Positions 39,057-49,400 of a DNA stretch of 64,000 nucleotides are shown here, piece after piece. The position numbers and the translations under genes were made by a program. Numbering within the stretch: the stretch's first letter is position 1; every line of letters starts with the position of its first letter. The notes under the pieces are model-generated. The model had not been told where the DNA came from. It searched no databases and worked only from the letters and a program-made list of their open reading frames with translations. Source of the DNA: Pseudomonas sichuanensis (GTDB lineage Bacteria; Pseudomonadota; Gammaproteobacteria; Pseudomonadales; Pseudomonadaceae); assembly GCF_003231305.1 (NCBI RefSeq), contig NZ_QKVM01000023.1:1-64000 (forward strand). The letters run 5' to 3'.

Positions 39057-39575
39057 TTAAAGGGCGGAAGCGGAAGCGAGGTCCTGGCGCTCGAGGACGA
39101 GCGGTGCGGGTCCGGTCAATTTTACCCGTTCATGGGCGGCCAGCGACAGGGTGGCACCGAGCACATTGGGGCGGATCGGCAATTCGCCGGCATCCAGGTC
39201 CAGCAGGCACACCAGCGTCACGCTGGCCGGGCGGCCATAGTCGAACAGTTCGTTGAGGGCGGCGCGGATGGTGCGTCCGCTCATCAGCACGTCATCCACC
39301 AGTACCAGGTGCTGGCCTTCGATCTCGAACGGCAGTTCGGAAGGGCGCACTTGCGGGTGCAGGCCGTTCTGGCTGAAGTCGTCGCGGTAGAACGAGACAT
39401 CCAGGGTGCCCAGCGGGCTCTCGTCGGCCAGCTCTTGCTGCAGCGCCTGGGCCACCCATACACCGCCGGTGCGGATGCCGATGAAGCGTGGCTCGGTAAT
39501 TTCACGGCGGGCCAGGTGGGCGCGAAGGTCGACGGCCATCTGCCGGATCAGGTCGGCGGGATTGGGTAGGCTCAT
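39057..39575 (-). CDS. pyrR: Bifunctional PyrR (regulator/uracil phosphoribosyltransferase)
   Basis: Type I phosphoribosyltransferase, 172 residues, with PRPP-binding loop [13 protein letters not shown] near residues 89-101. In Pseudomonas PyrR regulates pyrBC' expression and may retain UPRTase activity. I saw no attenuator hairpin in the 12-bp pyrR-pyrB gap, so control probably acts upstream. It follows ruvX after 51 bp. Confidence 0.93.
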   Translation of the reverse strand: MSLPNPADLIRQMAVDLRAHLARREITEPRFIGIRTGGVWVAQALQQELADESPLGTLDVSFYRDDFSQNGLHPQVRPSELPFEIEGQHLVLVDDVLMSGRTIRAALNELFDYGRPASVTLVCLLDLDAGELPIRPNVLGATLSLAAHERVKLTGPAPLVLERQDLASASAL

Positions 39576-39626
39576 TGCGTGCTCCTCGGAAGGCGGGCGC
39601 CGGGTAGCTCCGGCGGCAAAGCGGAA

Positions 39627-40052
39627 TTAAACGTTGGCCTCCAGCCAGCCTTGCAGCAGCAGGGCGGCGGCGATGGCGTCGACCGGGTTGTCGCGGTAGC
39701 TGCCGTGACGGCCGCCACGGGCCATCTGCTCGCCCTTGGCTTCGAAGGTGGTCAGGCGTTCGTCGTGGGTGTGCACCGGCAGGTTGAAACGGCCGTTGAG
39801 GCGCCGGGCGAATTTCTCGGCGCGCTCGCTCATCTCGCTGGGGGTGCCGTCCATGTTCAGCGGCAGACCGACGACGATGGCATCGGGTTTCCATTCCTTG
39901 ATCAGTTTTTCGACCTGGTTCCAGTCCGGCACGCCGTTCTGTGCCTTGAGTACGCAGAGCTCGCGGGCCTGGCCGGTGATCACCTGGCCGACGGCCACGC
40001 CGATCTGTTTGCTGCCGTAGTCGAAGCCCAGCAGCAGGCGCAGTTCGGCCAT
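39627..40052 (-). CDS. ruvX: Putative Holliday junction resolvase / pre-16S rRNA nuclease YqgF
   Basis: RNase H-fold nuclease, 141 residues, now linked to 5' maturation of 16S rRNA. Catalytic acidic residues fall in LGFDYGSKQIG (residue 11), in VVGLPLNMDG and in the C-terminal DNPVDAIAA. ATG 40052 shares one base with the yqgE stop (TGATG), a widely conserved pairing. Confidence 0.95.
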   Translation of the reverse strand: MAELRLLLGFDYGSKQIGVAVGQVITGQARELCVLKAQNGVPDWNQVEKLIKEWKPDAIVVGLPLNMDGTPSEMSERAEKFARRLNGRFNLPVHTHDERLTTFEAKGEQMARGGRHGSYRDNPVDAIAAALLLQGWLEANV

Positions 40053-40621
40053 CAGGCGTGCCCCGCCTGGCTGGTGAGCAGGCTCAGGTTGATGCCGAGG
40101 CTGGCGGCGGCCGCGCCGAGGCGCTGTTCGCTGTCCATGCCGAACAGGATCGCGGGGTCGAACGGGCAGTTGAGCCAGGCGTTGTCGGCCAGCTCCGCTT
40201 CCAACTGGCCGGCTTCCCAGCCGGCATAGCCGAGGGTGATCAGGCTCTTTTTCGGGCCCACGCCGGCGGCGATGGCCAGCAGCACGTCCTGGGAGGTGGT
40301 CAGCGACAGGCCTTCCAGGGCCACGGTGGCCTGGAAGCTGCACTCGTCGCTGTGCAGCACGAAACCACGGTCGGTCTGCACCGGGCCGCCCAGGTAGATG
40401 GGCACCTGCAGCGTGCTGGCCGGGGGCGTTTCGTCGGGGCGCAACTGTTCGAGAATGTCGCCCAGGTTCAGCTCCTGCGGGCGGTTGACCACCAGCCCCA
40501 TGGCGCCGTTGGCGTTGTGCTCGACGATGTAGGTAAGGGTGTGGGCAAAGTTCGGGTCGGCCATGTGCGGCATGGCGATCAGGAACTGGTGCTTGAGGTA
40601 GCTGGGGGCGAAGGTTTTCAT
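40052..40621 (-). CDS. yqgE: YqgE/AlgH family protein (DUF179)
   Basis: 189-residue protein of the UPF0301/AlgH family. Its molecular function is unsettled; the name AlgH comes from an early alginate-regulation study. Typical segments are HQFLIAMPHMADPNF, GAMGLVVNRP and YLGGPVQTDRGFVLH. ATG 40621 gives the family start MKTFAPSYLKHQFL, but the preceding sequence lacks a clear ribosome-binding site. A 1-bp overlap couples it to ruvX. Confidence 0.92.
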   Translation of the reverse strand: MKTFAPSYLKHQFLIAMPHMADPNFAHTLTYIVEHNANGAMGLVVNRPQELNLGDILEQLRPDETPPASTLQVPIYLGGPVQTDRGFVLHSDECSFQATVALEGLSLTTSQDVLLAIAAGVGPKKSLITLGYAGWEAGQLEAELADNAWLNCPFDPAILFGMDSEQRLGAAAASLGINLSLLTSQAGHA

Positions 40622-40702
40622 GAGCGCTAGTGTGGCGCCAGGTGGCGGGGCTGGCAAGGTGCTCGACGAGGCATGCCGGAGTACCTGTGGGAGATCACCC
40701 AG

Positions 40703-40793
40703 CCCTGTGGGAGCGGGTTTACCCGCGAAGCAGGCAGCGCGGTGTATGGCACCGGCTTCGCCGGTGTTCGCGGGTAAACCCGCTCCCACAGGG
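40703..40793. repeat. Paired REP element, GGGTAAACCC core, hairpin centre
   Basis: 27-bp perfect arms 40703-40729 and 40767-40793. The centre carries CACCGGCTTCGCCGGTG, a second hairpin. A REP fragment (CCTGTGGGAGATC) precedes it at 40684. It lies between the TonB-like stop and yqgE. Confidence 0.88.
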
Positions 40794-40810
40794 ATTTGGC
40801 AGGCTTGAAA

Positions 40811-41710
40811 TCAATTGCTCGACAGCCTGTCCCCGCGGGCAAACCGCCAGGTGCGGATGATCTCCAACCGATCAAACTCCGCCATGTCTCCGGTAAACGG
40901 CGCGAACGGCGCGGCCAGCCGCACGATGCGCTGGGCCGCCTGGTCCAGTACCGGCTGGCCGGACGATTCCAGCACCAGCACTTCGTACAGCGAACCATCG
41001 CGGTTGATCGACACCATCAACCGCAGGCTGCCGTACAACTGCTGGCGTCGTGCTTCGTCGGGGTAGTTGAGGTTGCCGATGCGCTCGACCTTCTTGCGCC
41101 ACTCTTCCTTGTACCAGGCGCCCTTGTCGCGCATGGTCGAGGCCGCATTCAGGCGATGGATGCGTGGGCGTTTGGCGTACAGCTGCTGTTCGTTGGACAG
41201 TTCGGCCTCAAGGCTGGCGATCTGGCTGGACAACTGCGAGCTGTCGAAGTCCGGCACCTTCGCCTCAGCCTTGGGCTGTGGCTTGCTTTCCTTCGGCTTG
41301 GGCTCGACTTTCTGCGGTTTCGGCGCCTGGGTGGCAACCACGGACTTCGACGGCGCGGGCGGCGACTCTACTTTCGCGGCCGGCGGCGGGGTGATCTTGT
41401 TGATCTTGCTGTCCTGGAACGGCGCCACCTCGGTGGTCTTGGGTACCGCTTTCTTGTCCAGGGTGCCGCTGCCCTGCTGGTTTTCCTGGGCCTGGAAATC
41501 GGCCTTGTCGGGCGCCTTCTCGCTCTTGAAGGTGGCCAGGGTGATGTCCATGGTGTGGCGGATTTCAGCGGGTTTGATCACCGTGAAACCGACGCCCAGG
41601 ATCAGCGCCAGGTGCACCAGCGCGGCCAGGAACAAGGTAAAGCCGAGCCGGTCCACCGGGCGAACGCGCGGTGGCAGCAGGTCAACGGGGATGTCGGCGG
41701 GGAGCGTCAT
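40811..41710 (-). CDS. TonB-family energy transducer
   Basis: 299-residue periplasm-spanning protein: one N-terminal membrane anchor (about 25-45), a Pro/Lys-rich linker (about 105-155, PKPQKVEPKPKESKPQPK), a coiled segment and a C-terminal TonB domain (about 215-290, with YPDEARRQQLYGSLRLMVSI, seen here as YPDEARR and GSLRLMVSI). It would couple proton-motive force to outer-membrane transport, but no exbB/exbD lies nearby. It may therefore borrow them or serve another envelope role. It lies downstream of gshB on the same strand. Confidence 0.88.
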   Translation of the reverse strand: MTLPADIPVDLLPPRVRPVDRLGFTLFLAALVHLALILGVGFTVIKPAEIRHTMDITLATFKSEKAPDKADFQAQENQQGSGTLDKKAVPKTTEVAPFQDSKINKITPPPAAKVESPPAPSKSVVATQAPKPQKVEPKPKESKPQPKAEAKVPDFDSSQLSSQIASLEAELSNEQQLYAKRPRIHRLNAASTMRDKGAWYKEEWRKKVERIGNLNYPDEARRQQLYGSLRLMVSINRDGSLYEVLVLESSGQPVLDQAAQRIVRLAAPFAPFTGDMAEFDRLEIIRTWRFARGDRLSSN

Positions 41711-41812
41711 CGGGTATCCAGCAACCGCTAGGCAAACCCTAAGCGGGGTAGCAGCTCAGTCGAAAAGGACCGGCATCATACCCCACTGGGCGGTGTTGCC
41801 ACCTGTCCTCGG

Positions 41813-42766
41813 TCAGCGCGCTTGCAGCTTGCGATCAATGGCATCCATCAGCTTGCCGCCGATATTGGTGTTGAAGGCGGCGTCGATCTCGCGGATGCAG
41901 GTCGGGCTGGTCACGTTGATTTCGGTGAGGTGCTCGCCGATCACGTCCAGGCCGACGAACAGCAGGCCCTTTTCGCGCAGCGTTGGGCCAACCTGCGCGG
42001 CGATCCAGCGGTCGCGGTCGCTCAGCGGGCGGGCTTCGCCACGGCCACCGGCGGCCAGGTTGCCGCGGGTCTCGCCGCTGGCCGGGATGCGCGCCAGGCA
42101 GTAGTCCACCGGCTCGCCGTCGATCATCAGGATGCGCTTGTCGCCGTCCTTGATCGCCGGCAGGTAGGCCTGGGCCATGATCTGCTGGGCGCCCAGGGCG
42201 GTCAGGGTTTCGAGGATCACCGACAGGTTGGGGTCGCCGACCCGGTGGCGAAAGATCGAAGTGCCGCCCATGCCGTCCAGCGGCTTGAGGATCACGTCGC
42301 CGTGCTTGGCGGCGAACTCACGGATGATGTCCGGGCGGCGGCTGACCAGGGTCGGCGGCGTGCACTGCGGGAACAGTGTGGCGAACAGCTTCTCGTTGCA
42401 GTCGCGCAGGCTCTGCGGGCGGTTGACCACCAGCACGCCGTCGGCCTCGGCCTGCTCCAGCAGGTAGGTGCTGTAGACGAACTCCATGTCGAACGGCGGG
42501 TCCTTGCGCATCAGAATCACGTCCAGCTCGCTGAGCAGGCTGTCCTGCTCGTCGCCCAGCTCGAACCAGCGCGCCGGGTCGGCGAACACCTTCAATGGGC
42601 GCATCCGCGCGCGGGCCTTGCCTTCGCCCTGATACAGGTCGCGCTGTTCCATGTAGAACAGGCTCCAGCCACGTTCCTGGGCGGCCAGCAGCATGGCCAG
42701 CGAGCTGTCCTTTTTATAGGAGATGGACGCGATAGGGTCCATGACAATCCCGAGGCGAATGCTCAT
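41813..42766 (-). CDS. gshB: Glutathione synthetase
   Basis: ATP-grasp enzyme that joins gamma-glutamylcysteine and glycine. 317 residues. MDPIASISYKKDSS at the N-terminus, MRKDPPFDMEF, the KPLDGMGGTSIFR ATP loop and the C-terminal LTEINVTSPTCIREID metal site are all present. ATG 42766 has AGGA 8 nt upstream and gives the family start MSIRLGIVMDP. It is divergent from pilG across 183 bp. Confidence 0.97.
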   Translation of the reverse strand: MSIRLGIVMDPIASISYKKDSSLAMLLAAQERGWSLFYMEQRDLYQGEGKARARMRPLKVFADPARWFELGDEQDSLLSELDVILMRKDPPFDMEFVYSTYLLEQAEADGVLVVNRPQSLRDCNEKLFATLFPQCTPPTLVSRRPDIIREFAAKHGDVILKPLDGMGGTSIFRHRVGDPNLSVILETLTALGAQQIMAQAYLPAIKDGDKRILMIDGEPVDYCLARIPASGETRGNLAAGGRGEARPLSDRDRWIAAQVGPTLREKGLLFVGLDVIGEHLTEINVTSPTCIREIDAAFNTNIGGKLMDAIDRKLQAR

Positions 42767-42949
42767 GGGGTAATTCCTCTTGGCGGCGGGTGGCCGCGAT
42801 GGCACGAAAAAGTGGCTCAGGGTGGCGCCGGGCGCGCGCCCGGTCAAGGGGGCGGGCAGATGGAATGGCCCTGCGGAGTGTGCTAAAAAGGCCTGGCACG
42901 TGGCCTGCACGGCCCTTCGGCGAATTCGCGACCAGGCAGAAGCGCAACT

Positions 42950-43351
42950 ATGGAACAACCCCTGAAGGTGATGGTGATCGACGATTCGCGCACGATCCGC
43001 CGCACTGCCCAGATGTTGCTCGGCGAGGCGGGCTGCGAGGTGATCACCGCCAGCGATGGCTTCGATGCCCTCGCCAAGATCATCGACCACAAGCCGCGGA
43101 TCATCTTCGTCGATGTGCTGATGCCACGCCTGGACGGCTACCAGACCTGCGCGCTGATCAAACACAACAGCGCCTACAAGGACACCCCGGTGATCCTGCT
43201 TTCTTCGCGCGACGGCCTGTTCGACAAGGCCCGCGGCCGGGTGGTCGGCTCCGACCAGTTCCTGACCAAACCTTTCAGCAAGGAAGAACTGCTCGACGCA
43301 ATCCGCGCCCATGTGCCCGGTTTCGCCGCGCAGGACCCAATCGCACCCTGA
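42950..43351 (+). CDS. pilG: Type IV pilus chemosensory response regulator PilG
   Basis: Stand-alone CheY-like receiver, 133 residues. Acidic pocket Asp11/Asp12 (VIDDSRTIRR), phospho-acceptor Asp55 (FVDVLMPRLDG), conserved Lys in FLTKPFS near 105. In P. aeruginosa PilG is phosphorylated by ChpA and promotes pilus extension. It is the first gene of pilGHIJ-chpAC, with pilH 49 bp downstream. Confidence 0.95.
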   Translation: MEQPLKVMVIDDSRTIRRTAQMLLGEAGCEVITASDGFDALAKIIDHKPRIIFVDVLMPRLDGYQTCALIKHNSAYKDTPVILLSSRDGLFDKARGRVVGSDQFLTKPFSKEELLDAIRAHVPGFAAQDPIAP

Positions 43352-43400
43352 CGCCGCCCCAGCCAAAGGCGGCGTCTCACGTTCCTCATGGGGAAACAGC

Positions 43401-43766
43401 ATGGCCCGAGTTCTGATTGTCGACGATTCGCCGACCGAGATGTACCGCTTGACCGAGTGGCTGGAAAAACACGGCCACCAGGTGCTCAAGGCCAGCAACG
43501 GCGCCGACGGCGTGGCCCTGGCCCGTCAGGAGAAGCCCGATGCGGTGCTGATGGACATCGTCATGCCCGGCATGAACGGTTTCCAGGCCACCCGCCAGCT
43601 GAGCAAGGACCCGGAAACCAGCGCCATCCCGGTGATCGTGGTCACCACCAAGGACCAGGAAACCGATCGCATCTGGGCCACGCGCCAGGGCGCCCGCGAC
43701 TTTCTGACCAAACCCGTGGAAGAAGACGCGCTGATCGCCAAGCTGGTCGAGGTGCTCGGCGCTTGA
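43401..43766 (+). CDS. pilH: Type IV pilus chemosensory response regulator PilH
   Basis: Second CheY-like receiver, 121 residues. Asp8/Asp9 (IVDDSPTEM), phospho-acceptor Asp52 (LMDIVMPGMNG) and Lys in FLTKPVEED. It is thought to act opposite to, or as a phosphate sink for, PilG. ATG 43401 follows GGGGAAACAGC. Its stop overlaps the TTG start of pilI. Confidence 0.95.
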   Translation: MARVLIVDDSPTEMYRLTEWLEKHGHQVLKASNGADGVALARQEKPDAVLMDIVMPGMNGFQATRQLSKDPETSAIPVIVVTTKDQETDRIWATRQGARDFLTKPVEEDALIAKLVEVLGA

Positions 43767-44317
43767 CCACTCGCCCTCAGGGCGCGGCACTGACCGCCTT
43801 CGAGCTGCTGCTGGACATCGACCGGCGTTGCCGCCTGCTGGTGGCCGACCAGCCGCCCCAGGACACCCGTCTGCAGCAGTGGAGCGGCATCGGCTTTCGC
43901 ATTGCCGGGCAATGGTTCGTCGCGCCTATGGGTGAGATTGCCGAAGTGCTGCGTGAGCCGCGCAGCAGCCGGGTGCCGGGGGTACAGCCCTGGGTGCGCG
44001 GGGTGGCCAACCTGCGCGGGCGGCTGTTGCCGGTGATGGACCTGAGCGCGTTCTTCGGCCTTGGCCCTGCCGCGGCGGGCAAGCAGCGGCGGGTGCTGGT
44101 GCTGGACCACGAAGAGCTGTTCGCCGGGCTGCTGGTGGACGAGGTGGTGGGCCTGCAGCACTTCGCCCTGAGCAGCCTCGAACTGTCGCCGCCGCAGCCT
44201 TTGATCCGCGCCGCCGCACCCTTCGTGCAGGGGCATTTCCCCCGTGAGCGCAACTGGGCGATCTTCAGCCCGTTCGCCCTGGCCCAGGCACCGGGCTTTC
44301 TCGATGTGGCGTTGTAG
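43763..44317 (+). CDS. pilI: CheW-like adaptor PilI
   Basis: Couples the receptor PilJ to the kinase ChpA. 184 residues with a CheW domain from about residue 35 (GIGFRIAGQWFVAPMGEIAEVL; GVANLRGRLLPVMDLSAFFG, each shown only as far as recognisable). TTG 43763 overlaps the pilH stop (TTGA) and has GAGG about 10 nt upstream; no ATG or GTG lies before the domain. Confidence 0.92.
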   Translation: MTTRPQGAALTAFELLLDIDRRCRLLVADQPPQDTRLQQWSGIGFRIAGQWFVAPMGEIAEVLREPRSSRVPGVQPWVRGVANLRGRLLPVMDLSAFFGLGPAAAGKQRRVLVLDHEELFAGLLVDEVVGLQHFALSSLELSPPQPLIRAAAPFVQGHFPRERNWAIFSPFALAQAPGFLDVAL

Positions 44318-44329
44318 AGGACTTTCGAC

Positions 44330-46390
44330 GTGAACAAGCCTGGCCCCTCCGTTTCCCCCGCCGCCGTGGCCCAGCGCCCGCGCAGCAGCGCGCAGATCAC
44401 CGTGCTGTTCGTGGTGCTGATCCTGTCGATCGTGCTGCTGTTCGCCAACTTCGCCTACCTCAACACCCAGGCCAACCACGACAAGCAATACATCGGCCAC
44501 GCCGGCGAGCTGCGCGTGCTGTCCCAGCGCATCGCCAAGAACGCCACCGAGGCGGCAGCCGGCAAGGCCCTGGCATTCCGATTGCTCAGTGATGCGCGCA
44601 ACGATTTCGAGCGGCGCTGGAGCTACCTGCGCGAGGGCGACAAGGCCACCGGCCTGCCCGCCGCCCCGGCCACCGTGCGCGACGAAATGGACGCGGTGCG
44701 CCAGGACTGGGAAAACCTGCGCAAGAACACCGACACCATCCTGGCCAGCGAACAGACCGTGCTGTCGCTGCACCAGGTGGCGGCCACCCTGGCCGAGACC
44801 GTGCCGCAGTTGCAGGTCGAGTACGAAAAGGTGGTGGAGATCCTGCTGCAAAGCGGTGCCCCGGCCAGCCAGGTGGCGGTGGCCCAGCGCCAGCTGTTGC
44901 TGGCCGAGCGCATTCTTGGCTCGGTCAATACCGTGCTGGCCGGCGACGACAGCTCGGTGCAGGCCGCCGACACCTTCGGCCGCGACGCCAGCCGTTTCGG
45001 CCAGGTGCTCGAAGGCATGCTCGCCGGCAACCCGGCGATCCAGGTGACCCGGGTCGAAGACGCCGATGCCCGCGCACGCCTGGCTGAAATCGCCGAGCTG
45101 TTCCAGTTCGTTGCCGGCTCGGTAGACGAAATTCTCGAAACCTCGCCCGAGCTGTTCCGTGTGCGCGAAGCCGCCGGCAACATCTTCAGCCTCTCGCAAA
45201 CCCTGCTCGACGAGGCCTCGCACCTGGCCAACGGCTTCGAAAACCTGGCCAGCGGGCGCACCCTCGACACCGTCGGCGGCTACGTGCTGGGCCTGCTGGC
45301 GCTGGCCTCGATCATCCTCATCGGCCTGGTGATGGTGCGCGCCACCCACCGCCAGCTGCGCGAAACCGCCGAGAAGAACGAACGCAACCAGCAGGCGATC
45401 ATGCGCCTGCTCGACGAAATCGAAGAGCTGGCCGACGGCGACCTCACCGTCACGGTGGCGGTCACCGAGGACTTCACCGGCGCCATCGCCGACTCGATCA
45501 ACTACTCGGTCGACCAGCTGCGCGACCTGGTCGCCACCATCAACCACAGCGCCGAGCAGGTCGCCGCCGCCGTGCAGGACACCCAGAACACCGCGCGCCA
45601 GTTGGCCAAGGCCTCCGAGCACCAGGCCGCGCAGATCAGCGAGGCCTCCGAGGCGGTGGGCGACATGGTCGAGTCGATCGACCGGGTATCGGCCCACGCC
45701 TACGAGTCGGCCAAGGTGGCCGAGCGTTCGGTCGCCATCGCCAACAAGGGCAACGAGGTGGTGCACAACACCATCAATGGCATGGACAACATCCGTGAGC
45801 AGATCCAGGACACCGCCAAGCGGATCAAGCGCCTGGGTGAGTCTTCCCAGGAAATCGGCGACATTGTCAGCCTGATCGACGACATTGCCGACCAGACCAA
45901 CATCCTCGCCCTCAACGCGGCGATCCAGGCCTCGCTGGCCGGCGAGGCCGGGCGCGGCTTTGCCGTGGTCGCCGACGAAGTGCAGCGCCTGGCCGAACGT
46001 TCGTCGTCGGCCACCCGGCAGATCGAGGCGCTGGTGCGCACCATCCAGGCCGATACCAACGAGGCGGTGATTTCCATGGAGCAGACCACCGCCGAAGTGG
46101 TGCGCGGCGCGCGCCTGGCGCAGGACGCCGGGGTGGCGCTGGCCGAGATCGAAGGGGTATCGCAGACCCTGGCCGAGCTTATCCACAGCATCTCCGACGC
46201 TGCCCAGCTGCAAACTTCGTCCGCCGGGCAGATCTCCCACACCATGGCGGTGATCCAGCAGATCACCGCGCAGACCTCCGCCGGTTCCGGCGCCACCGCC
46301 GACAGCATCCGCCACCTGGCGCGCATGGCCAGTGAAATGCGCCGCTCGGTGTCGGGCTTCACCCTGCCGGCTGCGGCCGAGCGTCAGTGA
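44330..46390 (+). CDS. pilJ: Type IV pilus chemoreceptor PilJ
   Basis: Membrane receptor of the Chp system, 686 residues. TM1 about 22-44, a periplasmic region with two PilJ/type-IV sensing repeats (about 45-312), TM2 about 314-337, HAMP, then a signalling domain with tip [20 protein letters not shown] (residues near 520-540). GTG 44330 follows a GAGGACT ribosome-binding site. No CheR-tethering pentapeptide is seen at the C-terminus (ends LPAAAERQ). Confidence 0.95.
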   Translation: MNKPGPSVSPAAVAQRPRSSAQITVLFVVLILSIVLLFANFAYLNTQANHDKQYIGHAGELRVLSQRIAKNATEAAAGKALAFRLLSDARNDFERRWSYLREGDKATGLPAAPATVRDEMDAVRQDWENLRKNTDTILASEQTVLSLHQVAATLAETVPQLQVEYEKVVEILLQSGAPASQVAVAQRQLLLAERILGSVNTVLAGDDSSVQAADTFGRDASRFGQVLEGMLAGNPAIQVTRVEDADARARLAEIAELFQFVAGSVDEILETSPELFRVREAAGNIFSLSQTLLDEASHLANGFENLASGRTLDTVGGYVLGLLALASIILIGLVMVRATHRQLRETAEKNERNQQAIMRLLDEIEELADGDLTVTVAVTEDFTGAIADSINYSVDQLRDLVATINHSAEQVAAAVQDTQNTARQLAKASEHQAAQISEASEAVGDMVESIDRVSAHAYESAKVAERSVAIANKGNEVVHNTINGMDNIREQIQDTAKRIKRLGESSQEIGDIVSLIDDIADQTNILALNAAIQASLAGEAGRGFAVVADEVQRLAERSSSATRQIEALVRTIQADTNEAVISMEQTTAEVVRGARLAQDAGVALAEIEGVSQTLAELIHSISDAAQLQTSSAGQISHTMAVIQQITAQTSAGSGATADSIRHLARMASEMRRSVSGFTLPAAAERQ

Positions 46391-46401
46391 TGGAGGCGCC
46401 C

Positions 46402-49400
46402 ATGACGTCGGTGGCGGTGAACAGCGAACGGCACGACACGGTCGCCCTGGCCTGGACCAAGGCGCCCATCCTCGATTGCCTGGGCCAGGCGCGTCAGGCC
46501 CTGGAGCATTTCACCGGGGCGCCGGACGACCTGTCGAACCTGACCTTCTTCGTCGACAACCTGCACCAGGTGCACGGTTGCCTGCGCATGCTCGAATTGC
46601 CCGGCGCCACGCGCCTGGCCGAAGAGCTGGAACTGCTCGGGCGGGCCATGGCCGAGGGCCAGGTCAGCCCCCGTGGCGAGTGCCTGGGCGCGCTGTTCCG
46701 GGGCCTGGAGCAACTGCCGCCGTACCTTGACCGGCTGCGCGGTGCGCGCCACGACCTGCCGCTGGTGGTAATGCCGCTGCTCAACCAGCTGCGCGCATGC
46801 CGGGGCGCCGAGCCGCTGGCCCAGGGCAGCCTCCTGGGTGAGCTCGGCCAGCGCCTGGCCGGTGCCGAAGACCTGGCCAACCTCGACCTGTCGCTGGGCA
46901 ACTGGCGCGAGCACATGCAGGCCGGTGCCGGGCGCGATGCCCTGCGTTCGGTGGTGTCGGCCCTGTGCGACGACCTGATGCGCATCAAGGACCAGCTCGA
47001 CCCCCTGGTCAGTGACGAGCGGCCGCCGCGCGCGCCGCTGCAAGCCTTGATCGCACCGCTGCGCCACGTGGCCGATACCCTGGCGGTGCTGGGCTTCCAG
47101 CAGCCGCGGCGGGTGATCATCGACCAGGTGCTGGCGTTGCAGGCCTTGGTGGAGCAGGACGACAGCGTGAATGAAGCGGTGCTGATGGATGTGGCCGGGG
47201 CGTTGCTGTATGTGGAAGCGACGCTCAACGGCATGGTCGGCCCGCTGGAAGAAAGCCAGCCGGGCAGCCTGCCCGGCTCGGACCTTGCCGAGATCCGCCA
47301 GCTGGTACTGCACGAGTCGCTCAACGTCTTGCAGCAGGCCAAGGACCTGATTGGCGACTGCCTCGAGTCGGACTGGTCGCGCCAACGTCTGCAAGCCCTG
47401 CCGGGGCTGTTGCAGCAGGTGCGCGGCGCCCTGGCGATGCTGATGCTGCCGGCCGCCGCCGAGGTGTTCGCGGGGGCCGCCGGTTACGTGCAGGGCTGGC
47501 TGGTGCACCTGGAGGACGAGCCACTGCCCGATGAGCTGGCGCACCTGGCCGACGCGCTGTGCGCCGCCGAGGCATACCTCCAATGGCGCGTGGCCGACCC
47601 CTTGGCCGATGCGCAACCCTTCATCGAGATGGCCCGCGCCAGCCTGGCAGCACTGGGTGTGCAGTGCCAGGCGCTGGAGCCGTCGGCCAGCAGCGGCCGG
47701 GCCGTGGATGGCATCGATGACGAGCTGCGCGACGTATTCCTCGAAGAAGCCGGCGAGCTGCTGCCGGAAATCGAACGCCACTGGCTACGCTGGCGCGCTG
47801 ACAACAGCCTGCGCGATGCGTTGATCGAAGTGCGGCGCGCCTTGCATACCCTCAAGGGCAGTGGGCGCATGGTCCATGCCGAGGCCGTGGCGGAGCTGGC
47901 ATGGGGCGCCGAGCACCTGCTCAACCGGGTGCTGGAGGGGCGCATCGCGCTCAGCGCCGAGGGGCTGGTCGCGCTGCAGCAGGTGTTCGTGCGCCTGCCC
48001 GACTTGCTGGCCGATTTCGCCGCCAGCCAGTTGCCGGCCAGCGCCGAGATCGAGCAACTGGCCGCCCACCTGCATGCGCTGGCGCTCAACGACGCGGCGC
48101 CCGGCGCCAGCATCGACGGGCTCGACCCGCAACTGCTGGAGATCTTCCGTAACGAGGCCCAGGGCCATCTGACCGGCCTCGATGCCTTCCTGCACACGGC
48201 CAGCGCCGAAGGCACTCCGGTCAGCGACGGCCTGCAGCGCGCGCTGCACACGCTCAAGGGCAGTGCGGCCATGGCCGGGGTGATGCCGGTGGCCGAGCTT
48301 GCCACCGCGCTCGACCGCCTGGTGCGTGAGTACAAGGGCCACGAACTGCCCCTGCTGCTGGTGGAAATCGAACTGCTGGAAGCGGCCAGGGCCTTGTTCC
48401 ACCTGGGGCTGGCGCAACTGGGCAACACGCCGCTGGCGCCGATCCCCGGTGCCGCCGGGCTGATCGAACAGGTCGGGCAGACCGTCGATGCACGCCTGGC
48501 GCAGCTGCACAGCGACCCCCACCAGGTGCGCCGCAGCCGTCGCGATCCGCAGTTGATCGCCGCTTTCCTGGCCGCCGGCATGGACACCCTGCTCGACGCC
48601 GAGGCGCAGCTGGCGCACTGGCAGCAACAGCCGGCGCTGCGTCAGGCGCTGGACCCCTTGCTGGATGCCATGACCAGCCTCAGCCATGCCGCCCACCAGG
48701 CCGAGCTGTGGCAGGTGGATGAAATCTGCGAAGGCTTGCTCGACCTGTATGGCGCGGTGGAAGAGGGCAGCCTGGCGGCCACGCCGAGGTTCTTCGAAGT
48801 GGCCGGCCAGGCCCATGAAGTGCTGCTCGACATGCTCGACGAGATCGCCGCCGGGCAGGACCTGAACGCGCGCCCCGAGTGCCTGGCGGCCTTGCGCGGG
48901 CTGCTCGACGATGCGCTCGACCCGTCGGTGATGGGTGTGGTCGGCGCCGAGGGGGTGACGCCGTTGCCGGCGCCAGCCTTGGTCGAACTGTTCCTGGAGG
49001 AGACCGGGGATATCCTCGACAGCGCCAACCAGGCCCTGCAACAGTGGCAAAGCGAGCCGGGCAACGTCTCGGTGCTGTCTTCGCTGCAGCATGATGCCCT
49101 AACCCTCAAGGGTGGGGCGCAGATGGCCGCGATCGGCGCGGTGGAAGTGCTCGCCCAGGAGCTGGCGCTGCTTTACGAAGGGCTGGTGGACCGCCGCCAC
49201 GGGGCCAGCCCGGTACTGTTCGATTTGCTGCGGCGCAGCCATGCGGCACTGGCCGAAATGCTGCACAGCCTGCGCCAGGGCGAGGCGCCGGTCTCGGCAG
49301 TGACGCTGCTGGGCGAGCTGCGCGAGTTTCGCCAGACCGCGCCGCCGCCCAGCCCGGCCGAGCTGCCCGGCACGCTCGAAGAGCAGGCCCAGGCCGCAGG

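Noticed and set aside
43526-46315. Over 900-codon minus-strand frame opposite pilH-pilJ
   Set aside because: Composition artefact of the GC-rich pil genes; no motif and no ribosome-binding site.
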